Source: JBCKUK01 sp038924905
GTDB lineage: Bacteria; Pseudomonadota; Gammaproteobacteria; Burkholderiales; Methylophilaceae
Length of the DNA stretch: 26,224 nt
Direction: 5' to 3'
Assembly: GCA_038924905.1 (NCBI GenBank)
Contig: JBCKUK010000018.1
Span: 1-26,224 of the forward strand
Part shown: in pieces, positions 1 to 10,210 of the stretch
Position numbering within the stretch: position 1 is the first letter of the stretch
How the letters are laid out: every line of letters starts with the position of its first letter
Program-made: the position numbers and the translations under genes
The notes under the pieces: model-generated
What the model saw: the letters and a program-made list of their open reading frames with translations, nothing else
Databases searched by the model: none
What the model was told of the DNA's origin: nothing

Positions 1-1303
1 CCCGCACCCAATCTTGATAAGCTTCCTCGCCCTTGCGCGCACGAATCTCCTGGCGTGCTTTAAGTCGAGCGGCCTCTTTGGTCATATCCTGTTGGCGACG
101 CTCGAGCACTTGAATGATGTGCCAACCGAAAGGAGTGCGTATCGGCTCGCTGATTTCACCTGCTTTAAGCGCAGCCATTACTTTCTCAAATTGCGGTACA
201 GTTTCTCCGGGATTAAGCCATCCAAGGTCTCCGCCCCTGGCGGCTGAGGCATCTTCAGAATATTGGCGCGCCATCTCGGCGAAATCCTTGCCGTTTTCAA
301 GGCGCTCCTTAATCGTATCCAGGCGGTGTTTAGCATCCGCTTCTGATACTACTTCACTAAGTTTAATCAGGATATGGCGGGCATGGGTTTGATCAACCAT
401 TAGCACCGAGGAGCCGCCACGACGGTTAAGCATTTTTAAAATATGAAACCCATTAGGACTGCGCAGGATGGGTGTTAATTGGCCAGACTGTATAGGCTTT
501 AGTGCCTCCAAAAATAACGCGGCGATTTGAGTAGATGTTTTCCAGCCCAGGCCGCCGCCTTCAAGCGCGTTTGGCGCGTCAGAGAAGCGTGCGGATACTT
601 GCCCAAAATCAGCACCATCCTGCAACTGTTTGAGTGCTTCCTCAGCTTTGCCGCGTAGTTTTTGCAGTGCTTCTGGGGAGCTTTCTTCGGGTGTACGGAT
701 CAGAATGTGCGCGATCTCAAATTCGTCCTGTAAGCCACCACGCGAAGATTGTGTGGTAAGGAAATTGTCAATTTCAGCTTCGGTGACGTTAATGCGGTTT
801 TCCACCTCGCGCTCGCGCAGGCGCGCCAGGATAATTTCGGCGCGTATATCTTCGCGGAATTTACTGTAGCTGATGCCATCAGCCTCCAGTGCCGCCTTAA
901 AATCTGGCAGCGCCAATTTGTTTTGTTCTGCAATGCGTTCAATGGTTTTCTCAAGCTGGCTGTCATCAACCCGTAAACCGGTCTGAGCTGCGAATTGCAG
1001 CTGCAGCCTGTCATTGATGAGGCGCTCCAGAATTTGTTTTCCCAGTGCTTCTTGCGGTGGCAGCTGCGTACCTTGTTTTTCCAGTTGCGCGCTGACAGTA
1101 CGAATGCGGTCAACGAGCTCATTCTCGGTAACCACCGCCTGATCAACAATTGCCACAATGCGGTCCATTTTGGCAACCTCATTGTCTTGTCGCCTATCCT
1201 GCTGTGGTTCCGCCTGAGTCGGAGCGGCGACTGCGGCATAAGAAAAACTGACAATGAAGATGATGCGAAATAAAAAGCTAAGTGCAGAAAATTTAGAAGG
1301 CAT
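1..1303 (-). CDS. surA: Periplasmic peptidyl-prolyl isomerase/chaperone SurA (partial, C-terminus off the left edge)
   Basis: SurA escorts unfolded outer-membrane proteins across the periplasm to the BAM complex. I translated this frame by hand: it starts MPSKFSALSFLF and stays open for 434 codons to the window edge. A hydrophobic signal peptide (about residues 5-27, ending AAVAA) is followed by the SurA N-domain (DRIVAIVDQAVVTENEL) and two parvulin domains. The first holds FEIAHILIRTPEE and GGGLGWK, the second THARHILIKLSE and ARGGDLGWLNPGE. SurA proteins are about 430-450 residues, so only some 10-20 residues are missing. The start lies one base after the lptD stop, so the two are one operon, the usual lptD-surA order. 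The overlapping minus-strand reading frame at 700-1254 is a shadow of this gene. Confidence 0.95.
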   Translation of the reverse strand, partial: MPSKFSALSFLFRIIFIVSFSYAAVAAPTQAEPQQDRRQDNEVAKMDRIVAIVDQAVVTENELVDRIRTVSAQLEKQGTQLPPQEALGKQILERLINDRLQLQFAAQTGLRVDDSQLEKTIERIAEQNKLALPDFKAALEADGISYSKFREDIRAEIILARLREREVENRINVTEAEIDNFLTTQSSRGGLQDEFEIAHILIRTPEESSPEALQKLRGKAEEALKQLQDGADFGQVSARFSDAPNALEGGGLGWKTSTQIAALFLEALKPIQSGQLTPILRSPNGFHILKMLNRRGGSSVLMVDQTHARHILIKLSEVVSEADAKHRLDTIKERLENGKDFAEMARQYSEDASAARGGDLGWLNPGETVPQFEKVMAALKAGEISEPIRTPFGWHIIQVLERRQQDMTKEAARLKARQEIRARKGEEAYQDWVR

Positions 1304-1304
1304 A

Positions 1305-3725
1305 TTACTCGTAAGATTGTTGCTGATATTGATCAGGCATGAGTCCGCTACTCGTGTAGCCTGGAATGCTGCGTTTAAGTAGTGTCATCGGATTGGACCC
1401 GATGGAAGCCAGGCCACCCAATTCCAGCTGGAAGAATATTGCATAGTTGGAATCTGCCGTTGCTGTGGATACCTGTTGCAATACCGTGCGCGCTTGCCAG
1501 CAACCGGCATCGTATTCAATGCCGGCCAGCCCTTCAATAGGGTCGTTTTCACGCAGGGAATAGTTCCAGCGCCCCATGCTATACCATCCACCACCTAGTG
1601 GCCATTGACCGGAGACGTTAATTTGGCTCAGGCGGTCCTCAGTATAACTGTAATTCAGGTTAAGCACTTTACCAGGTTCAGGATTAAAACGAGCACCGAT
1701 ATTAGATTTTACCATGGTCGATCTGTCGGTACTGTATTGCCAATTGGCATCTACATTCCAATAGTTAATGAGGCTAGCAGTGACCCCTGCGATGATGTCA
1801 GAGTTGTTACTGTCACGTAGCGACGACCCTGGAATGGAAACTTTCTGGTCCGTAAAGTAGAAGCGTTGCCCCAAGGTAGCGGCCAGGCGTTGCTTACCAG
1901 TTTTGCTATCTCTAATACGCGTGGTGACGGCTAGACTTAGTTGGTTGGCATTATTGACACGGTCATTGCCGACGAATTGGTTTTCCAGAAATAACGTTCC
2001 AAGATTCAAGTCGGCTTCAGCAGTGTCGAATACCGGTAAATTGTCCTGATCCTTATTGGGGATATAAGCGTAATAGAGACGCGGCTCCAGTGTTTGTGTG
2101 TAATGGTTTTTGACAACACGCATGTCACGGTCAAAATAGAGTCCACTGTCAAGGCTGAATATGGGCAGCGTGCGGCTGTCAGACTCATAATTGCCAGCAA
2201 CACCATCAACACCATCCAGCGTAAAGGATTCATTATTCAGGCGATAACTGGTGTGATGAACACCGAATTTAGGTGTAATGTAACCATAAGGCCTAGCAAA
2301 CGGCACGCTAACACTGGGATAAGCAGTCAGTCGATTGCCAGTGACCGCAGTCGTTAGTATGCCGCCAGACACGGTGTCCAATGTGTTTGGCGAGTTTGGA
2401 TTGCGATCAAAATTTACCCATTGGCTATAAAGGCTGGTATTGACCATGCCCCAATCCTTGTCGGCGGATAAGGTGAGTTGGGGCAGGCGTTCATAAAGAA
2501 AGGACTCGTCATCCAGCGTTTGGAATTTCTGAACCAAGCCGTTAAAACGCCACACGTCGCCGACATAGTCAATATTGCCTTGCTGTGTCAGATTCACTCG
2601 ACTGGTGGTGGTAATGCGTGTAGAAAGATCAGAAAAATACTGATCATCTGATACCTTTTCCAAGCGGTAGCCCGCCGACCAGCCGTGGCCAAAACTTTGC
2701 TGGTGCTTGAGATTGGCATAATAACGATCATTTTGAGCAAGGTCATCATTAGGTAAATATTCAATACTGTCGCTACCTGAATAAGTTGCACCCAGATAGC
2801 GCATTTCGCCTTGCATCTGTACACCACGTTTACTGAGAGAGCGTGCCGCCAGCGTAGCGTCCAGGTTGGGTGATATATTCCAATAGTATGGTAACAACAC
2901 TTCAAAGCCACTACCGCTGGTGGTACCTACTGTAGGCGACAGAAACCCGGATTTACGCTGATTGAGTAAAGAAAAACTGATCCAGGGGCTATAAAGCAGA
3001 GGCACGCCTTTGAATTCCACACGCACATTTGTTGCAGTTACGCTTTTTGTGTAATCGTTCAGTTCAATTTCCTTGGCCTTGATATACCAGTCGTCAGAGT
3101 CTGCCGCACATGTGGTATAGCGAGCATCCTTAAGCCGTTTTTTACCCTGACCTTCAAACAGTATGGTTTTGGCATCTCCACGTGAAGCGCTACGTTGCTT
3201 CTTTAGCTTGGGCGCATAAGAAGCTCCATCTTCTATATTCTGGCTGGTAAGTGACTCCTCCGCTTCTGGTATCGTACCCTGCTCGCTGGACACGATGGCA
3301 GACTTCTTTGCATCTGGCGAGTTTAAAGCCTGCCCTTTTATACGGAACGAGGTGTCTTTCATCTCGCCTGTATCATCGTCAAGCTTCAAGTGCAGTTCTT
3401 GACCCCACAGACTTATATCGTCAGCTTCAATACGGGTATTACCCACTACATGCAGTTCTTCATCCAGTGCATCATACTCAATGATATCGCCATAAATGTC
3501 CTGATTGGCACGATGTATTGCAGCGCTGCCAACGGATTTGTATTTGCGATTAAGATAGACCTGTAAACGATCACCCTCGATAATGACCGTGCCGGGTGCA
3601 GCGTTGGTAGTACCAACATCGCTAGCCGTTGCGCTTGGCTCGATATGTACTTCTTCGGCGCGCGCTGATTTGTAGTTTAAACAAACCAGCATAATGGCAA
3701 GTGTTATTGGGAGTGCTTTTACCAT
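1305..3725 (-). CDS. lptD: LPS-assembly outer membrane protein LptD
   Basis: LptD is the beta-barrel of the LptDE translocon that inserts lipopolysaccharide into the outer leaflet. I chose the ATG at 3725 (806 aa) because it begins a good signal peptide, MVKALPITLAIMLVCLNYKSARA, cut after residue 23 (ARA|EE). The longer open frame up to 3878 has no signal-like start. An OstA/LptA-like N-terminal jellyroll (about residues 45-130, with GDIIEYDALDEELHV) is followed by a polar stretch of about 50 residues (131-184). The barrel then starts at ARYTTCAADSDDWYIKA and carries VPLLYSPWISF and FLSPTVGTTSGSGFE. The mature protein has only two cysteines, C206 in YTTC and C742 in DAGCW, which match one N- to C-terminal disulfide of the E. 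coli protein. It is divergent from amgK and followed by surA. Confidence 0.95.
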   Translation of the reverse strand: MVKALPITLAIMLVCLNYKSARAEEVHIEPSATASDVGTTNAAPGTVIIEGDRLQVYLNRKYKSVGSAAIHRANQDIYGDIIEYDALDEELHVVGNTRIEADDISLWGQELHLKLDDDTGEMKDTSFRIKGQALNSPDAKKSAIVSSEQGTIPEAEESLTSQNIEDGASYAPKLKKQRSASRGDAKTILFEGQGKKRLKDARYTTCAADSDDWYIKAKEIELNDYTKSVTATNVRVEFKGVPLLYSPWISFSLLNQRKSGFLSPTVGTTSGSGFEVLLPYYWNISPNLDATLAARSLSKRGVQMQGEMRYLGATYSGSDSIEYLPNDDLAQNDRYYANLKHQQSFGHGWSAGYRLEKVSDDQYFSDLSTRITTTSRVNLTQQGNIDYVGDVWRFNGLVQKFQTLDDESFLYERLPQLTLSADKDWGMVNTSLYSQWVNFDRNPNSPNTLDTVSGGILTTAVTGNRLTAYPSVSVPFARPYGYITPKFGVHHTSYRLNNESFTLDGVDGVAGNYESDSRTLPIFSLDSGLYFDRDMRVVKNHYTQTLEPRLYYAYIPNKDQDNLPVFDTAEADLNLGTLFLENQFVGNDRVNNANQLSLAVTTRIRDSKTGKQRLAATLGQRFYFTDQKVSIPGSSLRDSNNSDIIAGVTASLINYWNVDANWQYSTDRSTMVKSNIGARFNPEPGKVLNLNYSYTEDRLSQINVSGQWPLGGGWYSMGRWNYSLRENDPIEGLAGIEYDAGCWQARTVLQQVSTATADSNYAIFFQLELGGLASIGSNPMTLLKRSIPGYTSSGLMPDQYQQQSYE

Positions 3726-3770
3726 GTATTTTTCGGTAGTTTTTCGGCTTGCAAAATGTGTGGGTACGCG

Positions 3771-3799
3771 TTGGTTTATGGGTGATAAAATCGCATAAT
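3771..3799 (+). promoter_or_regulatory. Candidate sigma-70 promoter for amgK
   Basis: TTGGTT (3771-3776) and CATAAT (3794-3799, 5 of 6 matches to TATAAT) are separated by exactly 17 bp in the lptD-amgK divergent intergenic region. Initiation near 3806 would give a leader of about 120 nt before the chosen amgK start. Pattern match only. Confidence 0.4.
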
Positions 3800-3924
3800 T
3801 TCGCCCTTTAAGCAATCCATAAATGCAGCGGCTTTTTTGTGCGGGATTGTATTCCAGGCAGATTTTGTTTGCTTCCAATGAGTTGCTGCGAAGTCTTAAT
3901 TTAAATACAAAGGTAAGTGTTATT

Positions 3925-4929
<1,005 letters not shown>

Positions 4930-4943
4930 CTAGTAGAAATTCT

Positions 4944-5110
4944 TTTTATGGGATGAGGCGCAAGGCGCCGCGCAGCGAATGACGAAGAAAACAAAGTTTC
5001 AGTGTAGGCTAACCCCGCGTAGCGGGAGTTAAACGAAGTGGCCGAAACTACATATAGCGTTTATAGGCGAGGAATGAGCGAGCACGCAACAAAGCGAATC
5101 GCCCATAAAA
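4944..5110. repeat. MITE-like palindromic element between amgK and murU
   Basis: A 167-bp non-coding stretch is bounded by a perfect 9-bp inverted repeat, TTTTATGGG (4944-4952) and CCCATAAAA (5102-5110). Inside it, AGTTTC and GAAACT form a second inverted pair. The centre CCCGC-GTA-GCGGG, extended by AAC/GTT with one bulged A, forms a third. The palindrome GGCGCC and three related words (GCGAATGACGA, GAGGAATGAGCGAG, GCGAATCGCCC) add to the repetitive look. There is no open frame with protein character and I could not identify a clear target-site duplication. No second copy lies in this window. The form suggests a miniature inverted-repeat or REP-like element, which is inference. Confidence 0.6.
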
Positions 5111-5117
5111 TTAATTT

Positions 5118-5792
5118 ATGAGGGCGATGATATTGGCTGCCGGCCGTGGCGAACGTATGCGTCCGCTGACTGACCATACACCTAAACCATTGCTAACTGT
5201 GGGCGGCAAGCTATTGATAGTGTGGCATCTGGAGCGTTTAGCCGCTGCAGGTTTTTCTGATGTGGTGATCAATCATGCTCACTTGGGTGAGCAGATTGAA
5301 GCAGCGCTGGACGGGTCACAGTGGGGTTTGTCTATTAAATATTCCAGGGAAGGTACTGCGCTGGAAACCGCAGGCGGCATCGCTAATGCCTTATCGTTGC
5401 TGGGGGAAAAGCCGTTTTTGGTGGTTAATGGTGATATCTATACAGAAGTTGATTTCAGCCAATTAAGAACTGCCCTGCAGCCTAGTAAACACGCGCACCT
5501 GGTGTTGGTGAATAATCCACCACAACATCCCAACGGGGATTTCGGATTTGATAATGGCGCAATAACATTGGCTGGTGAGCACAGGCTGACCTTTTCCGGG
5601 GTGGGCGTTTATCACCCCGCACTTTTCTCTGAAGTGCCGCGTGGTCAATCGGCAAAGCTGGTGCCATTGCTGCATGCTGCCATCAACAACCATCAGGCCA
5701 GCGCACAGCACTATACTGGTGTGTGGCATGATGTTGGCACTCCGCAACGTTTACAGGATCTGGATAGGCAATTGAAAGCCAAGCATGTTTGA
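5118..5792 (+). CDS. murU: N-acetylmuramate-1-phosphate uridylyltransferase MurU
   Basis: MurU converts MurNAc-1-phosphate and UTP to UDP-MurNAc, which re-enters peptidoglycan synthesis without the MurA/MurB steps. The 224-aa protein has the nucleotidyltransferase signature LAAGRGERMRPLTDHTPKPLL at residues 6-26 (cosubstrate loop with R10, R13 and K23), the metal-binding VVNGDIY near residue 104, and the C-terminal WHDVGTPQRL. Family length is about 223 aa. The ATG at 5118 lies only 7 bp after the end of the palindromic element, and the sequence just before it (AAAATTAATTT) has no good Shine-Dalgarno, so translation signals here are weak. The stop overlaps the pepP start by 8 bp. Confidence 0.9.
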   Translation: MRAMILAAGRGERMRPLTDHTPKPLLTVGGKLLIVWHLERLAAAGFSDVVINHAHLGEQIEAALDGSQWGLSIKYSREGTALETAGGIANALSLLGEKPFLVVNGDIYTEVDFSQLRTALQPSKHAHLVLVNNPPQHPNGDFGFDNGAITLAGEHRLTFSGVGVYHPALFSEVPRGQSAKLVPLLHAAINNHQASAQHYTGVWHDVGTPQRLQDLDRQLKAKHV

Positions 5793-7089
5793 AGCCGAAC
5801 AATTTAAAGCGCGCCGATTGGCGCTGATGGAACGCATGGGCTCGGGCGTGGCGGTTATCCCAACTGCGCCAGATGTCATACGTAATCACGACAGCCATTA
5901 TCCCTATCGTTTCGATAGTTACTTTTACTATCTAACAGGCTTTCAGGAGCCGGGTGCAGCGCTATTACTCGTCGCCGGTACAAAGCCCAAAGCCATCTTG
6001 TTTTGCCGCGAGAAAGATATGGAACGCGAAATATGGGACGGCTTTCGTCATGGCACGGCTGGCGCGCTTGCTGAGTTTGGTTTTGACGAGGCGTATTCCA
6101 TAGCGCAGCTGGACGAATTGGCATCAAAGTTATTGGCAAACCAACAGAAACTTTTTTATAGCCTGGGCGCAGATGCAACATGGGACGCACGGATAACACA
6201 ATGGTTGAATGGGCTGCGCGAGCAGGGTCGTAGCGGCGTTAATGCACCGGGCGAAGTGGTTGATGTGCGCTCGCTGGTGGATGAAATGCGGCTTTTTAAA
6301 TCGGATTATGAGTTAAATGCGATGCGCCGCGCAGCCAGTATTTCAACGGCAGCGCATATGCGTGCGATGCAGATTGCTCGTCCCGATATGATGGAATACG
6401 AAATTGAAGCAGAATTTCTACATGAGTTTTATCGACATGGTTCCCACTCGCCGGCTTATCCGTCGATTGTTGCGAGCGGTGCCAACGCCTGCACGCTACA
6501 TTACACCGCCAATAACGCACAGCTGAAAGATGGTGACTTATTGCTGATAGATGCTGGCTGTGAATTGGATGGCTACGCTTCGGACATCACACGCACTTTT
6601 CCGGTGAATGGAAAATTCAGCGCGGCGCAAAAAGATTTGTATGAGCTGGTGCTGGCAGCGCAAGCCGCAGCCATTGATAAAATTCGCCCGGGCTGCCACT
6701 GGAATGAGCCGCATGAGGCGGCTTTGGACGTGTTAATTCGTGGCTTTATTGATTTTGGCTTGTGCAAGGGCAGCCCGGAATCGATACTGGAATCCGGCGA
6801 TTACCGGCGTTTTTATATGCACCGCACCGGGCATTGGCTGGGGCTGGATGTGCATGATGTCGGTGAGTACAAGTGTGATGGCGAGTGGCGTAAATTGGCG
6901 CTCGGTATGACGTTGACTGTGGAGCCGGGTTGTTATGTGCGGACAGCCGACAACGTACCGAAACATTTCTGGAATATCGGCATTCGTATTGAAGACGATG
7001 CGCTGGTGACAGCCAATGGCTGTGAAATCTTGACTGCAGCAGCAATCAAGAGCGTGGCCGAGATTGAGGCCTTGATGGCGCAGCGATGA
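5785..7089 (+). CDS. pepP: Xaa-Pro aminopeptidase PepP
   Basis: PepP is a cytosolic dimanganese aminopeptidase that removes an N-terminal residue preceding proline. The 434-aa length matches the family (about 440). The N-terminal AMP_N domain (about 1-165) includes YRFDSYFYYLTGF. The C-terminal pita-bread domain carries the five metal ligands D256 (LLIDAGCE), D267 (SDITRTF), H350 (HRTGHWLGLDVHD), E380 (LTVEPGCY) and E403 (IRIEDD). It overlaps murU by 8 bp and ubiH by 4 bp (ATGA), so it is co-translated with them. pepP-ubiH-ubiI is a conserved order in proteobacteria. Confidence 0.95.
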   Translation: MFEAEQFKARRLALMERMGSGVAVIPTAPDVIRNHDSHYPYRFDSYFYYLTGFQEPGAALLLVAGTKPKAILFCREKDMEREIWDGFRHGTAGALAEFGFDEAYSIAQLDELASKLLANQQKLFYSLGADATWDARITQWLNGLREQGRSGVNAPGEVVDVRSLVDEMRLFKSDYELNAMRRAASISTAAHMRAMQIARPDMMEYEIEAEFLHEFYRHGSHSPAYPSIVASGANACTLHYTANNAQLKDGDLLLIDAGCELDGYASDITRTFPVNGKFSAAQKDLYELVLAAQAAAIDKIRPGCHWNEPHEAALDVLIRGFIDFGLCKGSPESILESGDYRRFYMHRTGHWLGLDVHDVGEYKCDGEWRKLALGMTLTVEPGCYVRTADNVPKHFWNIGIRIEDDALVTANGCEILTAAAIKSVAEIEALMAQR

Positions 7090-8255
7090 AGTCGGATTCC
7101 AATATTTTAATCGTGGGCGGAGGCCCTGTAGGCGCTACCTTGGCACTTGCCTTGCAGGCCAAGGGCATCACTGTCACGATGCTGGAAGCGCGTGAGAAGG
7201 GTGCATCGCACCAGGATCAGCGCGCCCTGGCGCTTTCCTATGGCAGCCGATTGATTCTGCAGCGTCTTGGGCTTTGGGCGGAATTAGAACCTCAAGCTAC
7301 CGCCATCAATACCGTCCATATTTCGCAACGCGGCAGTTTTGGCAGAACGCTGCTGCAGGCTAAAGACCACGGACAGTCGGCACTAGGTTATGTGCTGGCT
7401 TATGGTGCTTTGAGCGTTGCACTGGATCGTGCATTGGATGCCATGCCCGAGGTAAAAGTGATTAACAGCGCCGAAGTGACAGTAGTCGAGCCAAGTCAGA
7501 GCCATGCGTCAGTCACATTCAAGCATGAAGGCATTAAGCAAATTTTGCGTAGCCAGCTGGCTGTGCTTGCAGACGGCGGCCGTAGCCCCAATGTGTCTGG
7601 ACTGAATCGTGAAACCAAAGAATATGGCCATGATGCGTTAACGGCCAGAGTGCAGTGCGAATTGGCGCACGACAATATTGCCTACGAGCGTTTTACACCA
7701 GCGGGTCCGGTGGCATTATTGCCGAATGGCGAACGAGATTTTTCGCTGGTTTGGACCGGTAAGCATGAAGTGGTTAATGACTTGCTTAACCTGGATGAGG
7801 CAGAATTTCTCACCGCCTTGCATCAGCATTTTGGCGATCGTGTGGGACGTTTTCTTGGTGTCGGCAAGCGCATCAGCTTTCCGCTCAAGCTGTCCCATCT
7901 TAATTCTGTAACAGCGCCACATCTTGTGGTCATTGGTAACGCTGCACAGACTATGCATCCAGTGGCTGGACAGGGCCTTAATGTAGGTCTGCGTGATGCC
8001 TGGGAGCTTGCCGATATTGTTGGCGCAAGCGAGTCATCGGCATGGGGCGCAGAGTCTATGCTGAAGATTTATCGGGAAGGCCGCATAGCAGATAGTAAAA
8101 ACGGCCTTTTGTTTACCGATTTTTTGGTCAATATATTCACCAACGATATTGTCGGGCTTTCCAAGCTACGCGGTATAGGTCTTGGTTTGCTGGATATTGC
8201 TCAGCCAGCAAAAAATCACCTGGTGAATAAAATGAGTTTCGGCGCGCGTGGCTGA
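7086..8255 (+). CDS. ubiH: 2-octaprenyl-6-methoxyphenol hydroxylase UbiH
   Basis: UbiH is an FAD-dependent monooxygenase that hydroxylates the ring of ubiquinone precursors. The 389-aa protein has the dinucleotide-binding GGGPVGATLALAL at residues 11-23, the DQRALALSYGSR substrate/FAD segment, LADGGRSPNV in the middle, and the second FAD motif NAAQTMHPVAGQGLN. The variant GNAAQ in place of the usual GDAAH is typical of UbiH, as in E. coli, and separates it from its downstream paralogue, which has GDAAH. The start overlaps the pepP stop by 4 bp (ATGA). Confidence 0.88.
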   Translation: MKSDSNILIVGGGPVGATLALALQAKGITVTMLEAREKGASHQDQRALALSYGSRLILQRLGLWAELEPQATAINTVHISQRGSFGRTLLQAKDHGQSALGYVLAYGALSVALDRALDAMPEVKVINSAEVTVVEPSQSHASVTFKHEGIKQILRSQLAVLADGGRSPNVSGLNRETKEYGHDALTARVQCELAHDNIAYERFTPAGPVALLPNGERDFSLVWTGKHEVVNDLLNLDEAEFLTALHQHFGDRVGRFLGVGKRISFPLKLSHLNSVTAPHLVVIGNAAQTMHPVAGQGLNVGLRDAWELADIVGASESSAWGAESMLKIYREGRIADSKNGLLFTDFLVNIFTNDIVGLSKLRGIGLGLLDIAQPAKNHLVNKMSFGARG

Positions 8256-8265
8256 GGGCGCCAGG

Positions 8266-9435
8266 ATGCACCATGATTTCGATATTATTGTGGTAGGGGG
8301 CGGCCTGGCCGGCAGCTCTTGTGCCAATGCGCTGGCACAAAGTGGTCGGAAAGTAGCCTTGCTAGAGGCGAGCAAACATGTAGCAGGCACCCAGTCAGAT
8401 AATTGGGACAGCCGCGTTTATGCAATCAGTCTCGGCAATGTCGAATGGCTCAAGGCGTTGGGCGCGTGGGGTCTGGTGGATTCAGGCAGAATCTGCCCCA
8501 TCACAAACATGCATATCTGGGGTGACGACGATAAGGCCGAATTACAATTCAACGCTTACGAGGCTAATACAGCCAGCCTCGGTTTTGTTGTTGAGAATAA
8601 ACAATTACAGCGAAGTCTCTGGTTGCGTTTGGTTGGGTCGGGGGTTGAGGTTATTACCGGGGTCATGGCAACCTCGATCGATTGGCAGCAAGACCAGGCG
8701 AATATGCATCTTGCCGATGGCGGCTGTTTAACGGCCAAGCTGATTGTTGCCGCCGATGGTGCCAATTCATGGACACGTGCGCAAGCCGGAATAGCGGTGC
8801 AAACGCATCCATACGAGCAGATGGGTGTGGTTGCCACTTTCGAGACCGAGCTACCGCATCATGGTATTGCCAGGCAATGGTTTGGTGCTGATGGCATACT
8901 GGCTTGGCTACCACTAGCGGGCAACCGAATTTCAATCGTGTGGTCTACTCCCGACACGCATGCTGAATATTTACTGGGTTTGAAAGCAAAAGTCCTGGCG
9001 AGCGAAGTTGCCAAGGCAGGCAAGCAGGTGCTGGGAGAGATGCGCTTAATTACACCGCCAGCTGCATTCCCGCTGGCTTTACAAACGGCACAACAGCTTG
9101 TTAAATCGCGTCTTGCCCTGATTGGTGATGCGGCGCACGTAGTGCATCCACTGGCAGGTCAGGGTATGAACCTGGGGTTTCGCGATGCGATCGCACTTAC
9201 CCAAACATTGGCGGCGCACAGGCCTGCGCAGGGAGTAGGCGATATTATGCTGCTGCGGCGCTATGAGCGTGCGCGAAAGACTGATGTGATGGCGATGCAG
9301 TACGTGACGCATGGCTTGCAGGGTCTGTTTGCGGATCAGCGGCCTGAGGTAACCAAACTGCGGAATTGGGGTTTGTCGTTAACAAATCAACAGCCTTTAC
9401 TCAAGAAATATTTAATTAAACAAGCCACTATTTAG
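8266..9435 (+). CDS. UbiH/UbiF/VisC-family FAD-dependent ubiquinone hydroxylase (UbiI-like by position)
   Basis: This is a second FAD monooxygenase of the UbiH/UbiI/UbiF/Coq6 family, a tandem paralogue of ubiH. It has VVGGGLAGSSCANAL near the N-terminus, DSRVYAIS, VAADGANSWTR and IGDAAHVVHPLAGQGMN. I chose the ATG at 8266 (389 aa), which has GAGGG about 9 nt upstream. The alternative ATG at 8248 adds only six residues and overlaps ubiH. The position after pepP-ubiH matches ubiI (visC), which performs C5 hydroxylation in E. coli. Betaproteobacteria use several such enzymes with different regioselectivity, so the hydroxylated position cannot be settled from the sequence. Confidence 0.85.
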   Translation: MHHDFDIIVVGGGLAGSSCANALAQSGRKVALLEASKHVAGTQSDNWDSRVYAISLGNVEWLKALGAWGLVDSGRICPITNMHIWGDDDKAELQFNAYEANTASLGFVVENKQLQRSLWLRLVGSGVEVITGVMATSIDWQQDQANMHLADGGCLTAKLIVAADGANSWTRAQAGIAVQTHPYEQMGVVATFETELPHHGIARQWFGADGILAWLPLAGNRISIVWSTPDTHAEYLLGLKAKVLASEVAKAGKQVLGEMRLITPPAAFPLALQTAQQLVKSRLALIGDAAHVVHPLAGQGMNLGFRDAIALTQTLAAHRPAQGVGDIMLLRRYERARKTDVMAMQYVTHGLQGLFADQRPEVTKLRNWGLSLTNQQPLLKKYLIKQATI

Positions 9436-9470
9436 GCATGGATTTAACAGCAGGTTAATTTAGGAATCAG

Positions 9471-10196
9471 ATGATGAAAAAAATAGCCGGGATTTTGTTT
9501 GCAACCCTTTTTGCTAGCTGCGCGTTAGCCGATGAGGCCAGCCTGCGCAAGGCGATAGAAGCAGCTTATCCCAAGGTGCGTATAGAAAATATCACCAAAA
9601 CCCCTTACGCTGGTTTGTATGAAATTTTTCTTGATGGGCAAATTGTTTATACCGATAAGAAATTCAGTTTTTTGATTGCTGAAGGCCGATTGGTGGATCC
9701 AAAAACCAAGCGTGACATCACTGGCGAGCGCATGGATGAACTGACCAAGGTTGATTTTGCAGCATTACCGCTTGATCAGGCGATTAAAATAGTAAAAGGC
9801 AACGGCAGCAAGAAAATGGTTGTTTTCTCCGACCCGGACTGCCCTTATTGCAAGCGCCTGGAGCAGAATGAATTAGTGAATATTACCGATGTGACGATTT
9901 ATACGTTCCTTTATCCGCTTGAGCAATTGCATCCAGATGCGGGAAAAAAATCCAAGGCTATCTGGTGTGCGCCTGACCGTGCCAAGGCCTGGACGGACTG
10001 GGTAATGAATGGAAAGTTACCTGAGGGAGCCGCTAGCTGCGATACGTCGCTGGACAAGGTGGCTGATTTGGGCAGGAAATTAGGCATTACCAGCACCCCT
10101 ACACTCATTTTTACCAGTGGCAAACGCATCCTGGGTGCTTACCCGTCGAAGGAAATCGAGAAAGCATTAAACGCTTCGCCAGCGACCAGGAAATAA
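9471..10196 (+). CDS. dsbC: Thiol:disulfide interchange protein/isomerase DsbC
   Basis: DsbC is a periplasmic dimeric isomerase that corrects wrong disulfides. The 241-aa protein begins with a signal peptide (MMKKIAGILFATLFASCALA, cut near residue 20). The N-terminal dimerisation domain runs to about residue 85. The thioredoxin fold has the active site C124-PY-C127 (DPDCPYCKRL), the structural cysteines C166 and C190, and the cis-proline loop TSTPTL (P210). CPYC rather than the CGYC of E. coli is a seen variation. AGGA lies about 6 nt before the ATG pair. It is convergent with pilC, 14 bp away, with no clear terminator between. LptD and other disulfide-bearing envelope proteins are plausible clients. 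Confidence 0.93.
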   Translation: MMKKIAGILFATLFASCALADEASLRKAIEAAYPKVRIENITKTPYAGLYEIFLDGQIVYTDKKFSFLIAEGRLVDPKTKRDITGERMDELTKVDFAALPLDQAIKIVKGNGSKKMVVFSDPDCPYCKRLEQNELVNITDVTIYTFLYPLEQLHPDAGKKSKAIWCAPDRAKAWTDWVMNGKLPEGAASCDTSLDKVADLGRKLGITSTPTLIFTSGKRILGAYPSKEIEKALNASPATRK

Positions 10197-10210
10197 ACAC
10201 AAAATAGGTG

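Noticed and set aside
700..1254. Minus-strand open frame of 184 codons at the left end
   Set aside because: It is out of frame with surA, whose own frame gives a signal peptide and two parvulin domains across the same bases.
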